DNA from: Viola odorata
Taxonomy: Eukaryota > Streptophyta > Magnoliopsida > Malpighiales > Violaceae
Length of the DNA: 64,000 nucleotides
Direction of reading: 5' to 3'
Assembly (NCBI GenBank): GCA_963691705.1
Contig: OY829542.1
Coordinates: 46,417,002 to 46,481,001, forward strand
Shown here: positions 47,001 through 61,830 of the stretch, piece by piece
Layout of the letters: the number at the start of each line of letters is the position of its first letter
How positions within the stretch are numbered: position 1 is the first letter of the stretch
The notes under the pieces: generated by a model
The model's database searches: none
What the model saw: the letters and a program-made list of their open reading frames with translations, nothing else
Told to the model about the DNA's origin: nothing
Translations under genes and position numbers: made by a program

Positions 47001-50000
47001 TGTAGGCGGACGCACCCCATGATCCTCATGAAATTCCTCAAGAAGGTTACGCATTTTCAATGCTTCTTCTAAGTAGTTATCCTATAAGAAATCATCAAAA
47101 TAGATAAGCAGAAGTAGCTTAAATTTCACAATATAACCGTAATGAATCCAGTTATACCCTATTTTACCTGATTCATGTCAATGGTTTGAAGAGCTTCGCC
47201 TCGGGTAAATATTATGGCATGGTTTTGATTCTCAGGCTTCCCTTCTCCTAGTTTTGCGGGACCCGGCAATTTAATACGATAGATTTCCTTTGGACGGTAT
47301 ACATAAACAATAAGCTATTGGCTACAACGTCATAAAGTAACTATATTCAGAGTTTGATGATAAACACCTGATCAAGATTTTCTACAGCTTTGATCAACAC
47401 AGAATAATAAACCTTGTGTGCGTTTCCACCATCTCTTTCTTCCACTTCATCAATATATGCAACACGGAGAGATGGGTTGCTACAAGAAGTGCCAGAGATC
47501 AACGTTTTGGACAAGATGAACCCAGAAACTAAACTGTTCAATGGATTTAGCAGCGAAGTCTCTATAAAACAGAGTACATACTTAACCATCAAATTGAGGA
47601 TGTCTGTTGCACGGCGATCTCCACTCCGCTTCTGGTTACCATAGTTCTGACAGGTCGCAACATATGTGAATTTCATGTCAGCTACTGCATCTAATCGAGC
47701 ATACATGGATCTTTGACTTTTCTTATCCTCCTCAGTTGGAGCTGTAATAGCTTTGTAGCCCTTTAGTATATCTGCATATGCAAGTCAAAGGCATCATACC
47801 TCCAGAATATACTGCCAACAACCTGGTCATCTTAATTGTTGGAAAGCATTGACAGGTACGTGGGAAACGAACTCAAGGAATTTCTAGTTTTCCTTATTAA
47901 TTTAGAGTTAAGATCTCACAGTAGGTTCTCATTAAGAATCTCTTGTTCCTGCATCCGCAAATCACTTGTGCCTTCCTGAATTTAACATAACACCCTTCTA
48001 ATATATATATATAACCACCATTCCTACAACACCCTTAATACTGGATGAGTGGATGTGACTAAAATCTGAATGCTTAAATCAAAGAGCACATGATCCTAAG
48101 CTTCTATTTGGATATTCTCATAGGTTAAAAATGTTTCTTTTCTTCTTTTCTTTTTCTAACTAATCAGTCAACTTTCTCAGTATGCCTAAGTGAAAGAATG
48201 GACACTATCTCCCATATTTGAACTTAAAACATCTTTCTGGAAAGAACAATCAAGACATTCAAGGTCTTACCATCTTCATCTGCCATGTCAAGGAAGGCTT
48301 GAAGTTTCAAAGCTCGTCTGTAATACATCATCCCCCTAACTGAAACATCCATAACTATCAGCATTGAACAAAAGATAAACTTGAAAGAGAAAGGAAATGA
48401 AATGAACCAACTTACTTGTGCGGCTGAGAGTTTGACCTCTCAAGGACCCCCAATGACGAAGCTGCAAAATATTTTCTTCATTTTCCCAAACCTCACTTTC
48501 TTTTTGGCAGTTGATTCGTTCCTTGAAGTTATTCCATTCATCTGAAAGTTATAAGATTATTGGTAAATCAGTTACAGTTTAATATTGAACTTTATTCACA
48601 AGATTAGTAAACTGAGAAACTCATGTTGGCAGTTTGCTAAACTACCCTACCTGGGTAAATCTTTTGCAGGTAGTATATGATTGATACACCATCTTCATTT
48701 TCCATTTCAAGGTCTAATTTAGAAAAGACAGTCTCTTCGCTGTAGTATGGGGTCATGACACTGCCCATTGCAAGGAAAGTAGTATTGGTTATGTAAAAGC
48801 AATGCTCTTCAACAAACCATACTTTAGTTAAAGGCCATTGTCTATTTGAGGCATGGTTTGTCTAGAAACCTTACATTATTTCAACAAGTGTAAAAAATAA
48901 TCAATAAAAGAAAATTAGATAACAAGAATTTCACTGCAGAGGATGTTATTCCTAACAATCAACACTCAAAGCAAAAAAATCTAAACCGAGAAGGATTATT
49001 TCTATCCTATTCTTGTACGGACCTGAAAGAGAGCATTTTACGGACTCGAGGAGGCCTTGGCATATCCATGAACAATGAGTTGGCAAAGAATGTGATCCTC
49101 CTACATGCTTCGAGGTTTGCTGGTATGTCCATGGCAGATTCTTTTACAGTCAAAATTAGATGAAGGCGGTTTATCTGCACAAAAAGTGAAGTTGGATAAA
49201 CTGAGTGCTTGGATTTTTCAGGACTCCATGGACATGCAATAGACAAATGTTATAAAACTTCACAGATAGTAAAATGCTTAATTATTTGCCAAGTCCCAAA
49301 TTATAATTGATGATCCGGCCAACACAAAATACCTGTTCTTCCCATTGTGCAGTAACAGGAGGAGGGAACATTATCGCAGGTTTCTGGTCAGTTCCAGAAA
49401 ACAGCTGTCTTCCAGCATCCTTGCCACTGTGTCCGAGGTCTGATAATTCACTGGACATATTACAGGAAAAAAGTAGCAGTACTTTCAGTTTTCATATAAG
49501 AACAAGATGAAGCAGAGCAGTGACAAAAGTTACAGTGCAACAAGCTTCACTGACCGATTCTCATTCACCAACATATCACGAGTTACTAATTCTAACATGT
49601 CCTGTAGCAACAACACCACATTGTTTCTCTTGGATAGATCAGCATCTTTCTGCACCAAGAAAGGAATTTGTCGTTTTTCATCATGTAGGTAGGGAATACG
49701 AATATAATAAAACAGCAGTTGTGATTGACACTTTTTTCTCTAAATGACTCACCAAGAACACAACAAGCTCCACAAATTTCTGGCAAAGAATGCTTAAGGG
49801 GCCCATTCTGAAATTTGAAAGAAACGTACTCTTCGAAATGGCGTTCTCAACTTCCTTAATGATGATGCCAATTATCCTGTAACATTCAATAGGATTTAGA
49901 ATTACAGCAATGAAAGTTAATAGTAGCATACATTAGCACTCGAAGTGTTGCTATGGACATACAAGGTGACTTAACTAAAATTACTTTTCGTAAAGACTAG

Positions 50001-53000
50001 GGAAAGGAAAAACATAAACACTTTGAAGGATAATTCTACATAATGTATGCCATAAACTCGCTGTAGAAAGGCCAAGTGTGACATACCTCACACATGATAA
50101 AGAACAAAAAATAAAGAACTCAAGTTGTACCAATAACATAAGTGGAAGTTGAGCATAACAAGGGAATAGTGCCAAAGGGGGAAAAATTAACTGACAAAAG
50201 TAGGAATAATTGCAGACTTAAGCTTAATAATTCACAGCTTGAGGGGATATGTTTGAGCATCAGGATAATTCTTATCAAATGAGCTACTGAACTATGGGAG
50301 AATCTACCGTGGCATTTAAATGATTATGTGATAGCCAACTTGGTAACTTTTAGGAAATTGAAAATTATGACCGACATGAAGAGAACAAACCGGAACAAAG
50401 AGAATCTATAGTGTGGAACATTGGGGGACTCTTTACACATGTAAGTTATTCATGGTGAGAATGGAAAAGGCAGGTAAAACAAAAATGAGATTTTGTGCAT
50501 GAGGGATAAAGTACCCAGAACAACCTTTTCTCATTTTCTCCAACCACCAACACATTAAGGACCTGCTTAAAAGATTCATAGCATTCAACAACAGCACATT
50601 TCATATATTCATCTCCACATATACGTTTCCAAAGGTCAGCATCCTTTGAACGAAATTGAACTGCCATATCCAAAGCTATTCGGACCTGCAAAGGTGGATA
50701 ACTTTTCAGAAGTTGAAATTTATGAAAAGAAAAATAAAAAATTATGTGACTAAAGGAAATATATGGACCTTGCTTGCAAGCATGAATGGTGGCCATTGAA
50801 TTAGTTTGAGGCTAGGATCCGAAGAATAGGGAACTACCAGCAGATCCATCTCTCTGGATTAGAAGATTTCCCAGTTTAGTCCTGAGAGCTGGAAGAACAT
50901 GAAATGTGTTGGAAGTACAAATCAACAATTTATCTTGGTTGTGACCTGTCACTAATCAGATCTTCCTCGCGGAAGCTGCATATCACTTCATTCCACAACT
51001 GAGCGAATCTTGCAGCTTCAATTCTCTTGTTTGGCGTAACCTACACAGGCAGGAAAGTATCAAGTTGATGAACACGCGGACATCAAACTTTAATGCAAAA
51101 GGCAAACGTGGATGAAACCTCATTAAATCTCTTCAGAAAAGAGAATCCTTTCTTCTTGGTCTTATCCGAAGGCACCAAATATGTGTTAAATGCGTGAGGC
51201 AAGGACTGGAATCGTGACCTTAGCATTCCCATAGTTTGTATCTATAAAAGGAAAGAAAAAGAGGGCATTGCCACACTGCACAATCTATATCCTCTATCAC
51301 AAACAAGGATGTGCATCTCATTTTATCTTCCAGATGCTTCCAGAAGGAAAAAACAAACAAAGGAAACAGCACTAATACGAAATAACTAAAGGATATCTTG
51401 CTTAATTTTAAAAGCGAAAGCCTAAGACAGAATGCGTGAAATTTAAGAGAGTCAATTAACTAGCATAGGACTTAAATTTTGGCCATCCTAGGTTTGTCTT
51501 CAGAAGTGTGTATAAAAAGGAAATATTTTATATCTCCCACAACTCTGAAAAACATTGTAATATTGGAGGTGAAGAAAATCACCCAACAGGATTGCTTACC
51601 GTGCATCACTACTACCTCCTCCTAACATATCTAAAAGCTTTAATTTCTCAATTCATGCATTAATGAAACATTCAGACACTCTCAAGAACATTAAAAATGG
51701 GAAAAAGTTAAGCGTGTTCAATAGCTCATTCCAACTCATGATGATTTTCTACCATAAAATATTAAAGAAAAAAGAAAAGAAGAAGAAGAAAGTAAATTAA
51801 ATTGAGAGGATTACCTCTCCTAGGCGATCAAAGGCCCCAACAAAGCCACCATAGATGGTTGAGAAAATTGCATACCAAATTTGAGTATCCATAAAATAGA
51901 CCTGCATTACATTGCCAACATAAAATGAGGCATCTCACCATGGAATACCTGATTACAGTTCTCATGAAACTTCAGCAAATAACCAGTCCCAAGCTAAAGA
52001 AGCGTAGAATGATAGAATGGCATAGAGAGACAAACCAAAATCACTGGTACCCAGATTGACAAAACTGCTCCTATATTGTACTTAGCTGCAATAGAAAGGT
52101 GACTGTTAATATAAACACGTAAAGGCTGTATAAAAGAACGAGATTAAGATGGAAAGCACTCAAATACCATCTGGGAAAAATTCATGCCACGTGTACTTAA
52201 CATTTTGAATACCCATTATATCTCTTGTTGGCTTCACCAGAGGTTTAATCTATATGATGGACAGGAAAACAGATTCAAGATGAACTGAACAGTATAAGCA
52301 ATCTATTATGTACAATAAAGATGATAGCAGTAACAAGGGGAGCAAAAAGAACAAAACATGAGCCCACCTGGATAAAATAACTAAAAGCAAATTTTGAACA
52401 CAAAAGTAGTATCCAAAAGATGGTGTACCTGAAATAAACAAAGAAAAATTGCTTGTGTTCAGTATTAAAGCATATTTTAGCCCAATAAATTCAAGGCTGC
52501 ATTTTATCCACGCACAAAAAGAGAATGGCTTCATAAAATTACAATACAACGCATGTGAAATTGTGACAAACTCACTTTAGAAGAGCAAATTGACTTTCAT
52601 GCATTCCCCTGCCAATATAAATTCTTGGCTGCAGACAAATTGAAAATTAAGTAAGAAAGAAATAGAATTATCTTGTCCAACAGAAAAAATAGGAAAATAT
52701 ATGAAACATGAAGGCATATATCACAAAGTGAACAGAATACTATCAAAGAGATACAAATAAAATTAAACTTGAATCAAGACCGAATGAATGTGCAATTTTT
52801 CTTAAAACTTAGGGGCTTTGATTTTAGGATTTTAGGTTTTCTTCCATGGGAAACCTTAAATCCTAACTTTCCCTTGTGTAGTGCAGCTAGGGATTTAAGA
52901 CTCCCTGGAAAAGATCTCTTGGTGGAAAATGAGTCCCTTCACCAAGGGTGGTTTTTTATTTTCCCACGTAATCGGGATGTAATTCCTAATATTCCCCTGA

Positions 53001-56000
53001 AAACCTTTTCTGGTTAACCAGCATATGAAGTGTAATTTTAGGAAAATGACAATAATATTTCATTTCCCAACGAATATTAGTAATCTCAGTGAAAATCCTG
53101 TATCCCTTGAAAAATACTAAAAGAGGATACAGGATTTTCACTCTTTTCTGTTGAACTGTGTTTCACTCTTTTTGTTAAATAAATGACTGACAGTTGAAAA
53201 CAAAAGCCACAAAAGATCCAAGGATATACTCCTTAGCTATCTTTTATAACCATCGATGCAATTTGTTGCTGCAATTAAGTGTCAAAGAAATGACAATACT
53301 TCTGATGCTCCCAACAAGTGCAACACAAGTCAAACTTTAGAATATAAAAGAGTAGAAGCTACAAGGTAGAAATACCTGTGACCACCATAAGAGAAGTCGG
53401 ATAATAAGCCAGTCTGAGTTTTCAATCCATCTGCGGAGCATGGGAAAGAGAAACAAAATAGCTGCCAGTATATTTGGAAGCATATAGAGCGCCACAGCCA
53501 GAAGGTATAATGTAGGAATTCCCTTCACAGGAAAGAACTTCAGCATCTTTTTTATCTCTCCAGGACCAACATTGAAGGATTGTACAAAAAACAATGGAAG
53601 AATAATGACCCATGCAAGACTGATAACAATCTTGAGAATGTTTCTCAAAATATCACTGAATTTCCATTGGTGGTACCCTGGGAAGTTCAGAACAAGGTCC
53701 AGAATACCTAAAAGGAAAAACACACCATTGAAAATGAGATGAGGGAGTTGTAAAATGAGAGTAATGCTTCTGAACAAAAAGCAAGTTCTGAGGTTATTAT
53801 TAGAGAACAAAAGGTTAAAACTGAATCATACATCCTCAATTTAACAAGATGCACATAAAGTTCCCAATTTTGAGGCTACAATTTAACAGTTTTATGGTAA
53901 TAATGTTTGTATGTTAAGAGTTCTAATGGAATAAAGTTTGTTGCATTTATCCTTTGGCAATGGATAAAACAAGAAAGCAAGTAGTTTAGGGAAATCATAA
54001 TGCATAGTGAACAAAGGGTTAGAATACAATATTGCAATTTATCTTAATGACTGTGATACTAGAGGGAAGTAAAAATCAGATAGTAGAAGTTAGAGTCTTG
54101 TACCTTGAAGGAAGCGAAGAATGGCAGCTGTAATGAAAATGCTTGATATTTCATATAAGACATCCTTTCGGGTAATATTCCAAATTGAGACCCCACTCCA
54201 AGCAAAGATGATCATCGCCTGCAGTAAGAATGATTCAATTGGATAATTTGGATTACTGGAGAAATTGCTCAGATTATCAACAAAACAAGAACAACACGAT
54301 ACACCTGTTTTCTATCATAACCTATAGTGGAAGAAACTAGTGAGCAACTCCTCTAGAATGTATACCTGAAGAGCAAGCACATAAAAAGTCCACAATCGGT
54401 CAAAACTTCGATAGATGTGCCAAAATGTTCGCGTTTCAACAAAATTTGATTTTCCTGTCCTGCCAGATTTTCTTACAGAACCCTTTGCTCCCTAGAACAC
54501 AAATTATATGGTAAAGAGATCAACTAATAAGTTCAAGCACACTATTGAGTTTTGACAATTGCTCAGAATATCAGATGACACATACTACATCTTTTGTTGA
54601 CATGAAAAAGTTCCCATCATCACGCATGGGCCAACCAAGAGAGAAGCAATCAGATGACCTGAACCACATGTAGCAACATCAGTGGTGAAGTGACAAAAGT
54701 TAAATTGAGGTATTATATGAGAACTAACCAGAAATACTCATTTAGATCATCATAATTGCACCAATCTGAGTGTGAAGCTCGCCCATTCTGACTCTTACTG
54801 GCTTCCTGGAATGATTAAAGCATAATTTTCAAATAGGGAACAGATGACTCAAGAGTTCAACGAATGAATTCACATTGGTCTGCACCATACCTTTGCGATT
54901 ACTCTGTAAATTGGTGTTATAACCTTCCTCAGGAAGGCCTCATCATCTCCACCATACGAAGGTTTGATATTTTCCCCAGTAACAATGCTTACATTTCCAG
55001 CCAAAAGGCCATGTAGTTCATATGCCATCTGAGCAAATGGAACCACATTCTCATGAAACTCATAACATAATAGAGCATGAACATTTAACTAAAAGGATCA
55101 TCAAATCAAAAGGAGTTGTTGATGTAATTATTGGTACTTACATTATGAAAAATATAGCAAAGACATTCAGGCATAAAGCGAACATTAGAAGCTTCACCCC
55201 AGATGAGGAGATACAAACCCATGTATAAAATCTTTCTTTGTTGAATTTCCTGCTGGCCTTGAGGGAGACTGTATGAAACAAAATAGCAGGTTGTAACAAA
55301 TCAAGCTTTCTCTCTCATGCTCCCTAAATAATTATCTTTGAATGAAGCACACCAACTAACCGTAAGCTGTGTTTTCGTCCAAGAAATTTGCACCATGTTT
55401 TGTAATTCTTAAAGAGCTTGCTCATAATTCCATCAACAGCTCGCTCATCAAGCTGCAAACAAGGAACAGGTTTACTTTTTGCCAAAAAAAGGGAACAGGT
55501 TAAAGCATCAGTCAATGGTGATAAAACAACGCATACAGTCAAGCTGCACAACAAGCGCATGCAATCATACATGAACATGGAATCCATAGCCAAAACTGGC
55601 AACCTTTTGAAACAATTACAAAGTAATTACTATCCTACATGAAGAGATGGGGTAACTCCAGAGAAAAATACACTGAAATTTTACATAATTAAACACCAGT
55701 GCAACAAAATAAACATCATGGATGCCTTAACAGTCACCAGGTTCCTGAAACCTTTACAAAATCGAATACTGGAGGAAACAAAAGGTGCATAAAATATCAG
55801 TGCATGCCTTGGTGATAGGTTCAGGCCTGGGATTAAGCCTTGTATGATTGTTGGCGAGTAGTAAAATCAAATGCTCTCTCTGGTTCCTGACATTGTCTCT
55901 CTGCATACATCAAATAAGCAGGTGTATTATTGTTTACTTAGTCGAAAAGAAATTACTAGCAACTACGATTTGGTTTCCAATCTTTGCTTTTAACTTTTAT

Positions 56001-58688
56001 GAGTTAGAAGCTCGCCTGAAAGCCAAACATGGCCCTTAGCCAATCAAGCAGATCCAAATCCCCAGCTTTCTGCCTTGGGTGCTCAAACGCTGACGGCCAG
56101 TTCAAGCCACGGGTGTTCCACAATGCAGTAACGGCAGCCTTGACCTGATATACATGCAAATGAAAAGCATAGGCAGTTTACCAAAATTAGTCAGTGAGTT
56201 ACAAGAAGTTGTTTTCTCAATAAGCATCCTCCCATGTTAACATCCCTACAACTTGGATTCAACTTCAATCTAGAAGTCCAAAAAAAAAAGATTAAATCAC
56301 ACATGAGGAAGAAACTGAAATATGTCTTACTTCTTCGAGCTGCATGATGCACTGTGAAGCCCCAGCAGAATCCAAGGGAAGAATGTTGTAAGGCGCATAG
56401 ATTTCCTTCTTTTCTTGGACATCCTTTGCTGCAGCCATAATCTGCTCATAGAGAAGTCAAAGACATGCCATACTCCACTGAGTTAGAACGATTGCAGCCA
56501 AAATGATAAATCAGCGGGCTGGAATAGACAGAGTGGAAATGGTAGTTACCTCTGGAGCAACTTCTTCGACTTTCTCTGTTTTGTTAACCGCACAAAGCAC
56601 TTCAAAAAGAACTCCTGCTGTCTGATAGGCTTTGCCGAGTTGAGCTCTGTGATGAAATTGGCGTCAAAGATCAGGTCAGGAAAATCACACCAAGTGTGTT
56701 GAGTCGGCATCCCATCAAAAACAGGAAATGGCACTGGAAAAACTTCAAAGAAGATTGAAATGACAAATGTAAAGTACAATTGAAGTTTGTGGCCAAATTT
56801 TTCCTACAGTTGGTCAAACAGATTCAGCATCTTGGAAGTTTTCACCAAGTGGAATTTTTAACATCGAGTGCATGGGATGCATTAAGGAGTAAGCAGCCTG
56901 AATTGTTAACGTCAAGCTTGTATAGGGTTTTGGTCTCATCCCTAGACATAGTTTTATATCTTGGCTGGCTATCCTGAATAGACTATCAACTAAGGACATA
57001 TTACTAAAATGGGAATTCAAGTTGATCCCACGTGTTCTATGTTGTCAAAATTTGGAATCCAGGGATCTATCTTTTTCAATATGGTTTTTCCGGTCTGGAA
57101 TTCTATACTTCAGAAATTTTTAGACATGCTCAAGGTTGGCATGGTGAAATTTCATGGGCTATAAGAAATCTGCAGAAGAAAAACTTCATTTCTAATTTAA
57201 CGAGGGTAACTTGGAATGCTAGTCAAACGAGGTTAACTAGAATGCTAATGTTTTACCACATTCGGTGTGAAAGGATGCTAAAAATCATCAAAATTGACAA
57301 TTAAAGCAATTACCGGTCAGCCTGCTCTCCCTGGTCAAGCGCTCTAACATAGTGTTCATAGTACTGTTGGTAAAAGGACCCAATTTCACGAGCATCAGTC
57401 TTTTTGACGCGAGAGGCGAGACTGGATGCATTGTCCTGCGTCAAAATGGTAACGTGTAAGTTCAGCTTAATACTTGCAAAAAAAGAACTAAGAAAATTGG
57501 CTACACAAATCCTTAGAGAAACGTTTGGATTATTACCTAAAAGTAAATAACCCCATCGGATTTGGGTTTTAGAGAAAACCAAAGAAGCATTTATACAAAC
57601 AAAGAGAGTGCAATTCCTAATATCAGTAGAAACAGAGTAGCAGAAAGAACAGGCATGAGCAAAGCAACAACAGAAACTGAATCAGAGACTCCTCCGATGA
57701 ATTCCAAGTATACTGGATAATTTGGGATATTGCTACACAGACGATCCTCGTTTATTTTTTTATTAATTCTCGAGAAAAAAAAATCTTTTGACCAAAACAA
57801 AAATCATTGATGTACTATTTTTTAGGTTTTAATGCACCACGTGGTTCGCTTAATTATCTTATTAATTTATCCAAATCAAGTATACAAAAATACTAAAAAG
57901 TACATTATCAGCCAAACAGTGATTAAATCCTTCCTTATTATTCATTGTTCCAAAAAAAAAAAAAAAACCTTATTATCCAATTAAAAAATGCATACCCAAG
58001 TTTACATAGAGTTGAGTACAGTGAATCATTCCTCAATGAGTAATTAATTGCTTATGACTAACAAAATTGCTCCAAACTAATCACATTTATCTACTCAGAC
58101 AACGAAGTAACACTAATAAAACCAGAACTAATCCTATATCGATAATTTTAGTCTCTTTTTCTTTAAAAAAACTAAGAGAAAAAAATTAACAAACAATCAA
58201 CCAGAAAAAAAAGAGGAAGAAGACGATACCCTCTCTAATCTCTGCAGCAGAGCGGTTTTGAACTGCCTCACACCTCGGCCGTTGGAGTTAGGATCCAACC
58301 GATGAGCTTTCTCGAACGCGTAAAACCGACCTGTAGATAAATACACAAAAACATGAACAAACACGCATGATCGACAAATTCTGCACAGCACATTTTAATT
58401 TCGCTTCTTATTTTTAGGTTATATGAATCAGATCAAGGGTTAATCAGATGCAATCTTCAAAAAATACACAAAATAACATCGAAAAAGTATGATCAGGTGT
58501 TTCGTACAGAGGTAGGAGACGCGAGGGCGTTCATGCTGGATTTCGTTGGCGACACGGAGGACAGGGGCGATAGAGCCAAGAGAGGAAGGGACGACTTCGT
58601 TATCGAACACCTCAGTGGAGAAGGTTGTGGTGGCGGCGCTCCTTGAAGGCCGCCGCAAAAGCATGTCCTGCGCATGCTGCGTCGTCAT
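44050..58688 (-). CDS. CALS5: Callose synthase 5 (glucan synthase-like, 42 coding exons)
   Basis: This plasma-membrane enzyme makes beta-1,3-glucan from UDP-glucose. CALS5 in Arabidopsis builds the callose wall of microspores and pollen. The model gives 1915 residues, close to the Arabidopsis length of about 1923. The N-terminus [12 protein letters not shown] and [12 protein letters not shown] point to CALS5. Segments: Vta1-like and FKS1-type N-terminal regions (about 25-400), a first membrane cluster (about 470-690), the cytosolic catalytic region (about 1040-1475, [37 protein letters not shown]) and a second membrane cluster (about 1480-1880). Exons: 58688-58508, 58330-58230, 57435-57314, 56646-56550, 56441-56331, 56144-56016, 55900-55808, 55452-55361, 55268-55142, 55028-54891, 54805-54729, 54658-54586, 54491-54366, 54218-54104, 53707-53376, 52628-52576, 52428-52368, 52249-52168, 52085-52036, 51901-51815, 51241-51119, 51040-50946, 50853-50769, 50685-50525, 49876-49753, 49649-49555, 49450-49333, 49174-49023, 48760-48651, 48541-48416, 48339-48271, 47771-47582, 47479-47368, 47287-47168, 47081-46966, 46876-46793, 46450-46338, 46210-45981, 45738-44929, 44775-44725, 44619-44434, 44280-44050. 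No break is seen. Confidence 0.93.
53089..53141. repeat. 17-bp perfect inverted repeat in a callose synthase intron
   Basis: GTGAAAATCCTGTATCC (53089-53105) and its exact complement (53125-53141) are separated by 19 bases. They lie in the intron 52629-53375, one of the three longest introns of the gene. The intron may hold a degraded MITE. Confidence 0.8.
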
Positions 58689-59000
58689 GTCCGCTTCCGG
58701 ATTTTCACCAGCTACCTAAGCTAGCTCTATGATCTTAATCAATGTACTTATACGTCGTCGCATCAGCTTCAAAAGAACACTGTATCTCTCCTTCTCCTAT
58801 CGTCTAGCTAATCACTTTTTTTCTGGTTTTTCTCTCTGGAGGGATAGAGAGAGATAGTAAAGAAGAGGAAAAGCAAAATGAAGCAGATGAAACGCGTGAG
58901 GAGAGAAATTGGAGCGAAACAATGGGAGTGTGTGGAGGATCGCGATTTTCGGCGAGGGGTGTACTAGAACTAGTCTCTAATGGCTCAAAAATGATTGGAT
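58689..59000 (-). promoter_or_regulatory. 5' UTR and promoter region of callose synthase 5
   Basis: DNA directly upstream of the minus-strand start codon contains pyrimidine-rich stretches near 58790-58870. I cannot place a TATA box with confidence. Confidence 0.4.
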
Positions 59001-61484
59001 TTCCGATTTTTCCTTTTATTTTCTGTCTGTTTATTTATTTATTTGTTAAAAAAAAAATTTCAACGCAGCTTTGACTATGGCATGTAACAAACTCGGCGAT
59101 TCGGCGATGCGATTGTCAATATTCAGTTTTGTGCATGTGTGGGCTGAGCGGGACCCACACCAGGACCGAATTTTTTTCATAACTAACTCCCTGACGTCAC
59201 GTGATGGGATTTGGATCTGTTTATGTTGTCAAATATGGGCCAGTATCTTTTTCCTCGTGTTTTTTTTTTTTTTATTTCAAAAAAGAAAAATGGTTGATTA
59301 TTACCAAAATATAGCCTTGAACTCAAGTATTTGTAATTGTACTTATTTACCTAAGAAAATAATATCAATAAAATTAATAAAACAACAGTGTATTAAACTT
59401 TTCTTTTGGTGAGGGACTAAAAATACTTAAAATGTATAGAAAATAAATATTGGTTTTTTTTTAGACAAGCGCAATTTCTTTTAAAGAACAACATTATAAT
59501 TTGACCATTAAACTAATTTCTTTCCATTTTTATAAAAAAATTATATTATTAATTATTATTATAATATAACCGAGAACGAACTCATAATTTGGATCATAAA
59601 AATTGCACACCTAATGTACAATTTCTTTTCATTTTTAATTAGTTTGGCAATTTAACTTCCTTTTTTTTATAAAAAAAAACAAAAGATAAAAATAAGACCC
59701 TCAATCACACAGCCCAGTTATGAAAGCCCAATAAAATTGGACCAAGCCTTGTACAAAGAAAGGAATTGCACCAAAAAGCCCAATCTGGCCGAATAGTGAA
59801 TTTGCACACTTAAAAAAAAAATAAGGTCAATTTCAGTGGTCAAAATATTGCATACTTTAAAAAAAAACAAAATATTGCACCAATTGCAATAACACTAAAA
59901 ATAACATAAATAATGATTTCAAGACCACCTCTCATTCAGGAAAACTAGCATCAAGGCGTGACTGCTTCTAACTGGTTGTTATTCATAATTGAATTTATAA
60001 ATATTTACATTTTTTAATAATATATAAAATACTATGATGTACTTAACTAAATACATATAAGGTAAATAAAATAAATAATTTAAAATTAAACCGAAAATAA
60101 TATGAGACTAACCTCGGTTCTTATAAAATTTGCATCATTGAGTATGAATCTAAAATAAATTCAAATTTTATTAACATTTTACATTTATATAAAGAAGGAT
60201 CATGATCGAGTAACTTTTCAAATTCTTCAACACTCTTTTCAAATTTCAACACTAATATTTTAATTAAATTGTATTAAAATAATTAATTATACAAATTAAA
60301 TTAACTAATTAGTGTAAGCAAAAAGTTTTTAAGTTATGAAGGATTTTTGTTTCTTTTTATTGTAATTCAAACTTCAACGTATCCGCTGGATGCCACCACA
60401 CACATGACATCAAAAATAGGAATTAAGGATCCTTGGTAGCTTCTTCACAACTCACCATTATAGTTTCATCACATGATTTATATATTTATATAGACTAGGT
60501 TTTTTCGAAATCACGTGACAATATACAAAATAAATGTATTTTAGTGGATTAATAACTATATATTTTATATGAATAATAATCTTTTTCTAATGAAAGTATT
60601 TTAATGGATTAATATCTATAAAACTAAGAAATTTAAGATTTAAGCATTCAACTAATTAGTGATTTTTTTAAAAAAAATATTGAATTGATAATTAAATTTT
60701 ATGTTAAACTTTTTAAAGTAATAATTACTTCCATGTTAGAGAAGACGACTAAATAAATGTAAAATGCTAGTAAAATATATAATACAATTGGGTAAACTAT
60801 TTTTCTTTTAAACACACTATAGTTTCTAAAATCATCTATCTCGGTCCTTATTTTTTTTTAATTTATAATATAAAATATTACAATTTTAATATTTTTAATG
60901 ATTAAACAATTCAAAAGAAATGGTAAACATTAAATGGAGAAAAATGTAAGACATAGAGTTGAAACAATTAATGAGGATAGTGTAATTTATTTAATTTAAA
61001 AAAAAGTTCTAAAGAAATTAAAATGGAGGAAAATGTAAGAAAAAAATGAAATAATTAGTGAGGATCATATAAAAAACATAAAAAACAAAAAGAATTCTAA
61101 AGAAGTTGCAAAAATATTTAAATAATCTTTTTCATTATCGAAGGCCCTACCATATTTTATACATCTTTTTTTCTAATTTTCATACTTGTTTGAAAAAAAA
61201 TTAACTACTAAATAAGTTAAAATTGCAACTTTTGAAAATTATGAGGTTGATATTGCAAGTTTTAGAATGGTAAAAGCCGAAATGAAACTGTTTATCAACT
61301 ATAGTATTTTTTTTTATGTATTTTCCACTTTTTTTTTTTTAGTAACATCAAATTAATATTATAAAATTATTATATACTTTTGATGTATGTCTTTCCTCTG
61401 TGTTGTATGCAAATGTTTATATACATGTGAGACATATATATATACTAATATGTATGGACTCATAAATCAATTGTTAGGTTGAAT

Positions 61485-61830
61485 GAGTTTATTTCTACTT
61501 TTATATTTCCATTTCGATCTTTATAGTTTTAAAATTTGTAATATAAACTCTATAATTGTTTTAAAATCACAATTCTAACTTTTTTAGTTGTTAAAAAATT
61601 AAAAGAACATCACTTTCAAAGTCCAATTTATTAAATAAAAAGAAAAGTTAAGATTTTTTTTTTCCATGAGTCTATTTCTATTTTCATACTTCTATTTCAA
61701 CCTTTATAGTTTAAAAACTTACGATATAAACTCTGTAATTTTTTTAAACTTGCAATTTTGACTTTTTTAGTTGTTAAAAAATTAAAAGAATATCACTTCT
61801 GAAGTTCCAATTTATTAAATAAAAAAAACA
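61485..61830. repeat. Direct duplication, about 183-bp period
   Basis: GAGTTTATTTCTACTTTTAT (61485) recurs in altered form at 61668. Both copies contain TTTTTTAGTTGTTAAAAAAT and end in CCAATTTATTAAATAAAAA. Confidence 0.75.

Noticed and set aside
52769..53017. Plus-strand 82-codon frame
   Set aside because: It lies in an intron of the callose synthase gene on the other strand and has no known domain.
56780..57304. Two plus-strand frames in the region between exons 3 and 4 of callose synthase
   Set aside because: They are intronic, unrelated to each other, and without domain support.
59071..59412. Plus-strand 113-codon frame upstream of callose synthase
   Set aside because: Low-complexity Phe/Leu-rich translation of T-rich DNA with no domain.
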